From the NCBI RefSeq assembly GCF_000014685.1, contig NC_008321.1, positions 1,726,001 to 1,790,000 on the forward strand: 64,000 bases of DNA, in the 5' to 3' direction. This DNA comes from Shewanella sp. MR-4. GTDB taxonomy: Bacteria; Pseudomonadota; Gammaproteobacteria; Enterobacterales; Shewanellaceae. The notes beneath the pieces are model-generated. The model worked only from the letters and a program-made list of their open reading frames with translations. It did no database searches and had not been told where the DNA came from. Positions 1 through 7,802 of the stretch are shown piece by piece. The translations under genes and the position numbers were made by a program. The number at the start of each line of letters is the position of its first letter. Positions within the stretch are counted from its first letter, which is position 1.

Positions 1-1357
1 CAAAGGGTGCCTCTTTTAAACCTAGGTAAGCGGCGGTGCCGTTATTGGCAAGCATTTCCCCTAAGCCGTCGTAGAGCACGCCGGGCAAGGTGCCGTGACT
101 GATGACATACGCACGGATAATATCTTGAATTAAATAACCTTTAGGCTTGCTGCCATAGTCAGTGATCAGGTTGTCGTGCAAGTAGATATTGCGCGGCACA
201 GGGCGCCAGCCATCTTCAATGGCTTGACCTGGTTGACCATAGTTGCCGACAAAGGAGGTCATATCGGGTTCTGCAATAAAGAAGCTGCTGACAGTCACCC
301 CTAAGGTGTCGTGATGGGTAATTTCGTTATTGAAGATTTCCACATCGGCGGTCGACAGCACTATCACCCCTGTCCCCGGCGGCACTATATGCACACCAGC
401 TGGGTTGGCCGAGGCGTTGGCGAAGTTAGGGGTGTTGTTGTCATACACTTTGTTGTTGAAAATCCGCACACTAGAGCCGTATCTGTGGTTGTTGATCGGC
501 AAGTCGAACACTAAAATCCCGCCAGTGTTGCCCATGGCTTCGTTGTCATACACATCGGCATACTTAGAGTTTTCTACTTCGATCCCCGCAACGTTTTCCT
601 TGGCGATATTGCGGCGCACCACAATATATTGGGATTGGCCCACATAAATCCCCGCATCGGCACTGCCGCGGACATAGCTGTCTTCAATCAAAATGTTTTC
701 ACACTCAACGGGATACAGACCATAGGCGCCGTTATCTTTGTCGAGCTCACCTTCCCACACCGCCCCCACGCGGCGCAGTATAATGCCATTGGTATTTTTA
801 AGCTTGATGCCGTTGTTTTTGGCCTCATTGACCGACAGATCTTGAATGGTAATGTTCAGCGCATTTTGCACGAAAATCCCATCCCCCGAGTTAGCTTGGG
901 CGAAATTGAGGATAGTGTCCTTCATCCCGTAGCCCATGATAGTGACGTTTTTGGCATAACTGCCATCCCCATCCACGTCGCCATCGAACAGTAATGTCGA
1001 ATCGATATTAAAGGTGCCCTTTGGTAGTACAATCACAGCGCCACTTTGCGCGTTGATTAAGGCTTCTTGAATACGGGTGGTGAGATTATCCCCCGGAAGG
1101 ATTTTGATGGCGCCTTCGGGGAAGGTGGGGCCCGTTTCAGGGGGCTGAACCACGGGTGGCGTGACGACCTCTGGTGCTGGTTCATCGTCAGAAAAACAAC
1201 CCGTGAGATTAAACGCCATCAGTAGGGCGACCCCAGTTGGCATCAGCCAATTCGCCTTACTTTGAGCTTTATTCCTGTGGGAGTTACTCGGCCAAAGGTG
1301 GCGTGGTGTCGCCTTAACGCCCTTCTTCGCCAGTGGATGTGTCGTCTTGTTGAACAT
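1..1357 (-). CDS. Parallel beta-helix repeat lipoprotein (3' end outside the window)
   Basis: I translated this by hand because the gene runs off the left edge. The start at 1357 has an AGGAG ribosome-binding site six bases upstream. A long basic N-terminus leads into a hydrophobic stretch ending in the lipobox LTGC (Cys54), so export and lipidation are expected. An acidic, Pro-rich linker follows, then the body shows the N-x-I / G-I-x-V periodicity of right-handed parallel beta-helix proteins (for example 'NNGIKLKNT', 'DAGIYVGQS', 'AGIEVENS'). Such folds often bind or cut polysaccharides, but I see no clear catalytic set, so activity is unassigned. The gene is divergent from the mprF-like gene across about 440 bases. 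Family assignment is firm and function is open. Confidence 0.8.
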   Translation of the reverse strand, partial: MFNKTTHPLAKKGVKATPRHLWPSNSHRNKAQSKANWLMPTGVALLMAFNLTGCFSDDEPAPEVVTPPVVQPPETGPTFPEGAIKILPGDNLTTRIQEALINAQSGAVIVLPKGTFNIDSTLLFDGDVDGDGSYAKNVTIMGYGMKDTILNFAQANSGDGIFVQNALNITIQDLSVNEAKNNGIKLKNTNGIILRRVGAVWEGELDKDNGAYGLYPVECENILIEDSYVRGSADAGIYVGQSQYIVVRRNIAKENVAGIEVENSKYADVYDNEAMGNTGGILVFDLPINNHRYGSSVRIFNNKVYDNNTPNFANASANPAGVHIVPPGTGVIVLSTADVEIFNNEITHHDTLGVTVSSFFIAEPDMTSFVGNYGQPGQAIEDGWRPVPRNIYLHDNLITDYGSKPKGYLIQDIIRAYVISHGTLPGVLYDGLGEMLANNGTAAYLGLKEAPF

Positions 1358-1794
1358 AGGTGCTCCTGCTTTTTGTTATTATTTCGTTAACAGAATGCGC
1401 TAGGGGCAGCAAAAGGCAATGTGAAATATGGCCAAAATGGTGCAAGTCATCGCTGCGGTAAGGGGAGATGGTGTTACGCGACTCGATTTAAGCTCAACAT
1501 TCTTATCCCAAAATATGGGTAAGTGGTTGGGGGGGACTGAATACCCTTACGGGTGTTTTTATCTTCAGATAAGGCGGTTGGATATTATTAATGCAAATTA
1601 AAACATACTTGTTACAAGATGAATAAAACATCATCTAGTTAACGCTTAATTTGATTGCCACTCAAAAATCACTATGTTAAAAATCTTTCGCTAAAACAGT
1701 GCTTAATAATAAATTAAAGTTAATTCAGATTTAATGCTTTATCAATAATAGCCATTAACCTTGATTTGCCCCTTAACAATATGTGGAGATGAAA
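1358..1794. other. Divergent intergenic region between lipoprotein and mprF
   Basis: An AT-rich 437-base interval that must hold promoters for both flanking genes. I could not pick a convincing -35/-10 pair for either. A weak GGGT/ACCC hairpin with a short T run lies near 1544-1560 but has only a four-base stem. No convincing ORF or RNA gene is visible. Confidence 0.5.
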
Positions 1795-4347
1795 ATGGGG
1801 AGACGCATTCGGGTGATTATTAGCTTACTAATATTCACAGTCTCGTTATTGCTTTTGTATAACCTTGAACAGGATTATCAATTAAATGATATTTTGGCTG
1901 AGGTTAAATTATTTTCATTTTCACAGCTTGCGCTTGCCGTTGCATTGACTGTGACCAGCTACTTAATCTTGACCTTGTATGATTATCTTGCGATTAAACA
2001 ACTTGGCTCATCATTAAGTTATCCAAAGGTCGCTCCCGTTTCATTTTTAGCCTTTACCTTTTCCAATACCATAGGGTTTTCATTACTCACAGGCACTTCG
2101 ATACGCTATAAGTTTTATTCAGAGTTAGGGTTAAGCGGTAATCAGATAACTCAAATAGTGCTCGCCTGCTCGGTGACTTTTTTCCTCGGGTTATTCTTCA
2201 TTTGTGGTATCGCGCTGATTAACTTCCCGGCGCAGCAACTGGCTGATTTGCCATTGCCAGCTTGGCTGTTTTCCTTGAGCCGTGTGTTTGGCGTTCTGAT
2301 GCTGCTCTGTGTCGTAGGCTATTTTCTGTTTAGTCTGTGGCGTAAAAAACCGATTTATTTTCGTGGGTTTGAGTTTGCGCCTCCCGAACGGTCTCAGTCG
2401 TTGAAACAGATTGTGGTCTCGACACTCGATTGGTTAGTGGTGGGAACATTATTCTATTCCCTGCTGCCTGCGGTGGATGGTTTAAGTTACCTTCAAGTGC
2501 TCAGTATTTTCTTTGTGGCAAATGCCATCGGGGTGCTTGCCCATGTGCCTGGAGGGATTGGTGTTTTTGAATCTGTGGTTACAGTGACCTTATCCCAGTA
2601 TTTACCCGTTGAACAAATATTGGGCTCGGTGATTGTGTATCGGGTCATTTATTATATTGTGCCTTTTATGCTGGCCCTGATTTATTTTGTGGCGGGTTTA
2701 GTATTAAGTAATAAGGATAAATTATCTAAGATAAATATTGATTTACATATTGTCAGACAGTTATTACCACCACTATTAAGCATTAGTGTGTTTTCCGTCG
2801 GTTTAGTTTTATTGCTGTCAGTGGTTAATCCTTCCATTGTGCACAAATATCATTGGCTAGGGGAGATAGTGCCGCTACCGATTGTCGAATTGTCGAGCTT
2901 AATATTGAGTGCCAGTGGTATTTTGTTGCTGTTATTATCCCATGGCTTGTTTAAGCGTTATCAAAAAGCCTTCGTACTCACCCAAAAGCTATTATTAGTA
3001 GCCATTGTTTTTATTGTGCTTAAAGGCGCTGAATGGCAGATTTCCCTAGCACTCGGTCTTATCTATTTATTAATGCTGCCCTGTGAACAGGTGTTTTATC
3101 GCCAAGGTTCGATTGTGGGCGTTAAATATTCCTTCGGCTGGTTATTATCCCTCGCCGCGGCGTTATTTTTGATGGTGTGGGTGTTGTTTTTTGCCTACCA
3201 AGATGTGGATTATGACCATTCGCTCTGGTTAACCTTCTCGCAGGATAGCCATGTGTCCCGCGCGTTACGGGGTGGTGCGATAGCCCTCGTGATTCTGCTC
3301 GGCTTTGCCATTCGTTATGTGCTTGCGGTGCGAAAACCCCATACCAGTCGCCTAGATAGCTCGACCTTGAGCTGCACCATGGAGATTGTTGCCAATGCGC
3401 CGAGTAGCCACGGTTATCTTGCCTTAGTACAAGATAAATCGCTGTTATTTAATGAAGATAAAGATGCCTTCTTAATGTATGCCCGCGCCGGACATTGCTG
3501 GGTGGTGATGGGCGATCCTATCGGTAATCCAGATAAATTTGATGATCTCCTGTGGCAGTTTCGCGAGCTGTGTGACGCCTACGATGGTTGGCCGGTGTTT
3601 TATCAAGTGACGCAAAAGTATTTACCCCACTTTTTAGAGCAAGGGTTGAGCCTGTATAAACTCGGCGAAGAGGCCATAGTGTCCTTAGCGGAATTTGAAT
3701 TGCAGTCGAGTAAGTATCGCAGTTTGCGGCAGAGCCATGCTAAGGCATTAAGGGAAGGCTTGAGCTTTAAGGTTGTCGATGCCAGTGAAGTACAGAGTCT
3801 ATTGCCAACATTAGAGGCTATTTCAACCAGTTGGCTTAAGGCCAAACAGGGGCGAGAAAAAGGGTTTTCGGTTGGTTATTTCTCCTCAGCTTACCTGTGC
3901 ACCACGCCTATGGCCTTAGTGTATTTGAATGGCGAGCTGGTGGCCTTTTCCAATGTGTGGGCCAGTGGCGCCAAAATGGAGTTCTCCGTTGATTTGATGC
4001 GTTATCTGCCGAATTTATCGGGCAGCAACATAATGGACTTTTTGTTTACAGAGCTATTGCTTTGGGGCAAACAGCAAGGATATCAGCAGTTTAATCTTGG
4101 CATGGCGCCCATGTCTGGATTAACCGATAGAGCCTTGGTACCGTTTTGGACCAAGCTTGCCAAAACGGTTTATAAGAAGGGGAATAAATTTTACAACTTT
4201 CAGGGGCTTAGAAGGTATAAGGATAAGTTTAATCCAAGATGGGAAGCTAAGTATTTGATTTGTTATGGAGGGCTATCTTTACCCGTAGTGGTGGGTAGTT
4301 TGGTGACCTTAACGAGTCGTGGTGCAACTGGCGTATTTAAAAAGTAG
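1795..4347 (+). CDS. mprF: MprF-type phosphatidylglycerol aminoacyltransferase/flippase
   Basis: Length (850 residues) and architecture match MprF/LpiA. The N-terminal half is strongly hydrophobic with many membrane spans and carries the family signature 'HVPGGIGVFES'. The C-terminal third is a soluble GNAT-like DUF2156 domain ('WVVMGDPIG', 'YKLGEEA', 'FNLGMAPMSG') that transfers an amino acid, usually lysine or alanine, from charged tRNA to phosphatidylglycerol. A GTG at 1783 opens the frame, but GGAG at 1785-1788 sits six bases before the ATG at 1795, so I chose the ATG. The AcvB-like gene begins eight bases after the stop, so the two are probably one operon. Family knowledge predicts lower surface charge and resistance to cationic peptides; the amino acid used cannot be read from sequence. 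Confidence 0.9.
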   Translation: MGRRIRVIISLLIFTVSLLLLYNLEQDYQLNDILAEVKLFSFSQLALAVALTVTSYLILTLYDYLAIKQLGSSLSYPKVAPVSFLAFTFSNTIGFSLLTGTSIRYKFYSELGLSGNQITQIVLACSVTFFLGLFFICGIALINFPAQQLADLPLPAWLFSLSRVFGVLMLLCVVGYFLFSLWRKKPIYFRGFEFAPPERSQSLKQIVVSTLDWLVVGTLFYSLLPAVDGLSYLQVLSIFFVANAIGVLAHVPGGIGVFESVVTVTLSQYLPVEQILGSVIVYRVIYYIVPFMLALIYFVAGLVLSNKDKLSKINIDLHIVRQLLPPLLSISVFSVGLVLLLSVVNPSIVHKYHWLGEIVPLPIVELSSLILSASGILLLLLSHGLFKRYQKAFVLTQKLLLVAIVFIVLKGAEWQISLALGLIYLLMLPCEQVFYRQGSIVGVKYSFGWLLSLAAALFLMVWVLFFAYQDVDYDHSLWLTFSQDSHVSRALRGGAIALVILLGFAIRYVLAVRKPHTSRLDSSTLSCTMEIVANAPSSHGYLALVQDKSLLFNEDKDAFLMYARAGHCWVVMGDPIGNPDKFDDLLWQFRELCDAYDGWPVFYQVTQKYLPHFLEQGLSLYKLGEEAIVSLAEFELQSSKYRSLRQSHAKALREGLSFKVVDASEVQSLLPTLEAISTSWLKAKQGREKGFSVGYFSSAYLCTTPMALVYLNGELVAFSNVWASGAKMEFSVDLMRYLPNLSGSNIMDFLFTELLLWGKQQGYQQFNLGMAPMSGLTDRALVPFWTKLAKTVYKKGNKFYNFQGLRRYKDKFNPRWEAKYLICYGGLSLPVVVGSLVTLTSRGATGVFKK

Positions 4348-4354
4348 GTGCGAG

Positions 4355-5086
4355 ATGACGAAATCCTTAATCAAGATACTGAGCGTTTTACTTTTATGTT
4401 CAACTGCTAACGCCTTTGCCGATGAGTTTGCCGATAATCTGGGGCTAAGCTTGTTGCCTGTCGAACCATCAACTCAGGTAAACGTTTCCTCATACCACAC
4501 CAAACCACCGCTGGTGATTTTTTTGAGTGGCGATGGCGGTTGGGCGACCCTTGATAAAGCCGTTGGGGGCATTTTACAGCAGCAGGGCTGGCCTGTGGTC
4601 GGCTGGAGCTCGCTGAAATACTATTGGAAACAAAAAGATCCCAAAGATGTCACCCAAGATACCTTAGCCATAATCGACAAGTACCAAGCGGAATTTGGCA
4701 CGCAAAAAGTGATTTTGATTGGTTATTCCTTCGGGGCCGAAGTCATCCCCTTTGTGCTAAATCAGATGCCCGCGCGGTATCGAAACAACGTCTTGGGTGC
4801 TGTGCTGCTCTCTCCTTCACAATCTTCGGATTTTGAAATCCATGTGAGCGAGATGGTCACCTCGGATAATCAATCGGCCCGTTACTTAACCTTGCCCGAA
4901 GTGAACAAACAAACCACTGTGCCTATGCTTTGCCTCTACGGTAAAGAGGACGATGCGCCGCTGCATTTATGCCCTGCGGTCAAGCAGCCCAATGTCACTG
5001 TGATCGCGTTAAGCGGTGGCCACAGTTTTGATGATGACTACGATAAAGTGGTCAAGCTGATAAAAGGTTGGCTAAAGCCAAGTTAG
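4355..5086 (+). CDS. AcvB/VirJ-family periplasmic serine hydrolase (probable aminoacyl-phospholipid hydrolase)
   Basis: A 243-residue protein with a signal peptide (about residues 1-22, ending 'ANAFA') and an alpha/beta-hydrolase core. It carries a nucleophile elbow 'GYSFG' (Ser125), an upstream 'SGDGGW' oxyanion-type loop, an acidic pair near residue 200 ('KEDD') and a late 'GGHSF' with His223. This is the VirJ domain found in Agrobacterium AcvB. AcvB-type proteins next to LpiA/MprF are known to hydrolyse lysyl-phosphatidylglycerol in the periplasm. The position directly after mprF supports that role here. I chose the ATG at 4355 over an earlier in-frame start at 4319 because the latter lies inside mprF and would precede the signal peptide. 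Substrate specificity is inferred. Confidence 0.85.
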   Translation: MTKSLIKILSVLLLCSTANAFADEFADNLGLSLLPVEPSTQVNVSSYHTKPPLVIFLSGDGGWATLDKAVGGILQQQGWPVVGWSSLKYYWKQKDPKDVTQDTLAIIDKYQAEFGTQKVILIGYSFGAEVIPFVLNQMPARYRNNVLGAVLLSPSQSSDFEIHVSEMVTSDNQSARYLTLPEVNKQTTVPMLCLYGKEDDAPLHLCPAVKQPNVTVIALSGGHSFDDDYDKVVKLIKGWLKPS

Positions 5087-5132
5087 TGCGATTTAGTGCA
5101 TATGGCATCCTACGAGCCTAATGCTTTGGAAT

Positions 5133-5164
5133 AAAACAAAGGGCGCAGATGCGCCCTTTGTTTT
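5133..5164. terminator. Bidirectional intrinsic terminator
   Basis: Perfect 15-base arms (5133-5147 and 5150-5164) around a two-base loop, with AAAA at one end and TTTT at the other. It lies between the convergent AcvB-like and DUF3083-like genes and can stop both. Confidence 0.9.
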
Positions 5165-5185
5165 AGGTTGTACTACAGCGAATGA

Positions 5186-6253
5186 CTAGAGCTGGTAGCT
5201 AATGTGCTGGTGGAAGCGCACCACGAGATCTTCCCGCTCTGGATCTAGCCCAATCTCGGCGGCAAAAGTTTTCAGTGCGGCTTCGACGTTATTCATAAAA
5301 CGGCCATAGCCGGAGTCATCACAGTCCTTGGCGCCCGCGACGATAGTAAAATGCGCGGCTTCGACTAGGTTGTCGGCATCCCAGCGGCGGATCACTTGTT
5401 GCTCGGTTGCGTTCGGGTCAAAACCGATCATTTGCACTTCGGCCTTACTGTCGAGCTTCTCAAACTTACTGTTACGCACTAAGGGGGTTAAGCCGTTGGC
5501 GATCATAGCTAAACGGGTTAATTGCTTATTAGTCGCCGCCTTGAGGAAGTTATCTTCAAGATGTTGATATAACGGGCTAAAGTCCGTTGCGGAGTCGGGT
5601 AGTAAACCTTGTTTGAGCTTGCGACTCAGCGGCAGGCTGACGGTGACATAGGTGAGTGAGCTAACATTTTCCGGCAGGTCACATTTTCTGGCCTTGTATC
5701 TTGGTGCAATGGCTCGGAGTTTATAGCCGTAGGTTTCTTTATTACCTTTTGATTTAGCAAATAAATCATAGGATAAATGCTGGTGGTCGCGGATCTTCAC
5801 TTTGAGATCTTTAATCGGCAGCTTAGGCATTAATTCGTTTAGGAGTTCTCGTACTCGGGTATGGAAATTGGCCGAGTTGCTACGGATCTCATCGCCTGTC
5901 GCTAAGAACACAATACGCAGTTTGCGGGCGCGGTAGTTGTCTTCGGTAAACAGGTTTTGTGCCTCGTGATAGGCAGGATTATAAAAAAACAGAATTTGTT
6001 CAGCGGTTTGGAAACAATAGGCTTCGGTGTGGTAACGCACGACTGGCAGTTTATCGTTAGTGATCACATGAACGTTACGGAGATCGTGTTGTTCTGCCAA
6101 GTTAAAAATAATGCGGCTTAAGGTTTGATAACAGCTATGGAAATCGGGGTATTGCGCCAGTAATTCATCCGTGACTTTAATTTCGGCGGTGATGTACTGG
6201 TTGGTACGAGCTTCCTTGGGTATGTACACTTTTTGCTGATGGCTAAGGGACAT
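5186..6253 (-). CDS. DUF3083-like protein of unknown function
   Basis: A 355-residue cytoplasmic-looking protein with no signal peptide or membrane span. It has a strong AAGGAG ribosome-binding site before the ATG at 6253. I recognise the overall sequence as the Shewanella/gammaproteobacterial family I recall as DUF3083, for which I know no biochemical function. It is rich in charged residues and scattered Tyr/His. Motif-like pieces include 'FLATGDE' near residue 115 and the C-terminal 'RFHQHISYQL'. Neighbours are the AcvB-like gene (convergent) and tesA (same strand, 144 bases upstream), and neither suggests a role. The family name is from memory; function is unknown. Confidence 0.6.
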   Translation of the reverse strand: MSLSHQQKVYIPKEARTNQYITAEIKVTDELLAQYPDFHSCYQTLSRIIFNLAEQHDLRNVHVITNDKLPVVRYHTEAYCFQTAEQILFFYNPAYHEAQNLFTEDNYRARKLRIVFLATGDEIRSNSANFHTRVRELLNELMPKLPIKDLKVKIRDHQHLSYDLFAKSKGNKETYGYKLRAIAPRYKARKCDLPENVSSLTYVTVSLPLSRKLKQGLLPDSATDFSPLYQHLEDNFLKAATNKQLTRLAMIANGLTPLVRNSKFEKLDSKAEVQMIGFDPNATEQQVIRRWDADNLVEAAHFTIVAGAKDCDDSGYGRFMNNVEAALKTFAAEIGLDPEREDLVVRFHQHISYQL

Positions 6254-6397
6254 ATTGACTCCTTGTTGGGTTAACCATTTGCTAACACGAATTTTACTGT
6301 TTCTCTAAGGCGTTAATGTTGCGTTGGAGCATGTTTTTATCGCTTAAATGCAACTTTACATCAGCAAGCTGTTTATTAGCTTAAAATTGCAGCGATT

Positions 6398-6997
6398 TTA
6401 TTGAGTTAAGGCTTTTTCAATCCAAGGTTGCATCCAAGTGGCGATCTTCTCTTGGGCCTTTTCATTGGGATGAATTCCGTCCCTTTGCATCAACTCAGGG
6501 TGGGGAGCAATGTCCTGCATAAAGAAGGGGATTAATGCAATCTCCTCGTCTTTAGCAATCTCTTGATACACTTGGGTGAACTTTTGGGTATAGCGAGGGC
6601 CATAGTTAGGCGGTACCATGATTTCGGTCAGTAGCACTTTAGCACCGCTATTTTTCGCTAGGGTAATGATTTGGATTAGGTTATTTTTGAGTTGCGTCGG
6701 GGGGAATCCACGTAAACCATCGTTACCACCGAGTTCGACCACCACCAAATCGGGGGTTACGGAATCGAGCAGTGCAGGCAAACGACGCAAACCGCCCGCT
6801 GTGGTTTCACCGCTTACCGAACCATTGGTAAATTCATGCTCGGGTAAATTTTTTTGCAGCAGCGCCACCCAGCCTAATTGTTCCGACATGCCATAGCTGG
6901 CACCTAAGCTATCGCCGAGGATCAACACTTTCGCCGCCTGAACTGGCGTGGTTATAAACAGACTTAACAGGATGCAGGCGCTCACGGCCTTTGCCAT
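6398..6997 (-). CDS. tesA: TesA-type GDSL esterase/lysophospholipase L1
   Basis: A 199-residue SGNH hydrolase. The signal peptide covers about residues 1-21 ('TTPVQA'). Block I is 'LGDSLGASYG' with catalytic Ser30, then 'SGETTAGG', block III 'GGNDGLRG' and block V 'DGIHPN' with the catalytic Asp/His pair. This matches periplasmic TesA of E. coli, which hydrolyses acyl esters, lysophospholipids and acyl-CoA in vitro. The frame opens at 7084, but that start would overlap the divergent ABC gene and add 29 residues before the signal peptide, so the Met at 6997 is preferred. Divergence from ybbA-ybbP is the same arrangement as in E. coli. Only about 50 bases separate the two starts. Confidence 0.92.
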   Translation of the reverse strand: MAKAVSACILLSLFITTPVQAAKVLILGDSLGASYGMSEQLGWVALLQKNLPEHEFTNGSVSGETTAGGLRRLPALLDSVTPDLVVVELGGNDGLRGFPPTQLKNNLIQIITLAKNSGAKVLLTEIMVPPNYGPRYTQKFTQVYQEIAKDEEIALIPFFMQDIAPHPELMQRDGIHPNEKAQEKIATWMQPWIEKALTQ

Positions 6998-7049
6998 CTG
7001 CTTGCATCTAAGCGATTGACGCAAGAACGATTTGTATAAGAAGGATCCT

Positions 7050-7799
7050 ATGTCTAACGTCGTTTCAAAAAACAGTGCCATCAATGTTGTTAACCTCGAA
7101 AAATCGGTGACTACTCAGGAAGGTTCGCTCACTATCCTCAAGGGCATTAACTTAGATGTCAAGCAGGGGGAAAGTGTGGCGATATTAGGCCCCTCAGGTT
7201 CGGGCAAATCGACACTGCTTGGCTTACTCGCCGCGCTCGATACCCCCACTTCGGGGGAGATTTGGCTCGATGGCCAAGCCCTATCACCGCTCAATGAAGA
7301 ACAGAAAGCCGCGCTGCGTAAGCAGAAGGTGAGCTTTATTTTTCAATCTTTTATGTTAGTTGATACCTTAACTGCCCTCGAAAATGTGATGCTACCTGCC
7401 GAGCTTGCTGGGGTTAAAAATGCCAAGGAGAAGGCCGAGGCCATGCTGGGGCGCGTGGGGTTATCCCACCGTTTGACCCATTTACCTAAACAGCTATCCG
7501 GCGGCGAGCAGCAAAGGGTGGCCATTGCTCGCGCCTTTATCTGTGAACCTAAGGTGCTATTTGCCGACGAGCCAACCGGCAATTTGGACAGTGTTAACGG
7601 CCATAAAATTGCCGATATGTTGTTTGAGCTGAACCAAGAGAGCCACACCACGCTCATCCTAGTCACCCACGACTTGCAATTGGCGAAGCGCTGCCAAAGG
7701 CAACTGGTTATGGACAACGGCCACTTACAGGAAGAGTTAGATTCGGCCTCATCGCACAGCGTGAATGACAACCTTGAATTAAGCGCCAAGGAGGCCTAA
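7050..7799 (+). CDS. ybbA: ABC transporter ATP-binding protein, YbbA/LolD-like
   Basis: A 249-residue nucleotide-binding subunit with every motif in place: Walker A 'GPSGSGKST' (47-55), Q-loop 'FQSF', signature 'LSGGEQQRVAIARA', Walker B 'VLFADEPTGNLD' and the switch His in 'VTHD'. The sequence is of the MacB/LolD class, whose members are mechanotransmitters more often than classical importers. ATG at 7050 follows AAGGA; an in-frame ATG at 7032 lacks a site. The permease gene follows after three bases, so the two are co-translated. In E. coli the homologous ybbA-ybbP pair also sits opposite tesA. The transported or extracted substrate is not established. Confidence 0.93.
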   Translation: MSNVVSKNSAINVVNLEKSVTTQEGSLTILKGINLDVKQGESVAILGPSGSGKSTLLGLLAALDTPTSGEIWLDGQALSPLNEEQKAALRKQKVSFIFQSFMLVDTLTALENVMLPAELAGVKNAKEKAEAMLGRVGLSHRLTHLPKQLSGGEQQRVAIARAFICEPKVLFADEPTGNLDSVNGHKIADMLFELNQESHTTLILVTHDLQLAKRCQRQLVMDNGHLQEELDSASSHSVNDNLELSAKEA

Positions 7800-7802
7800 C
7801 CC

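Noticed and set aside
311..994. Three plus-strand ORFs at the left edge
   Set aside because: All are antisense to the beta-helix lipoprotein, whose hand translation is uninterrupted with a lipobox and repeats.
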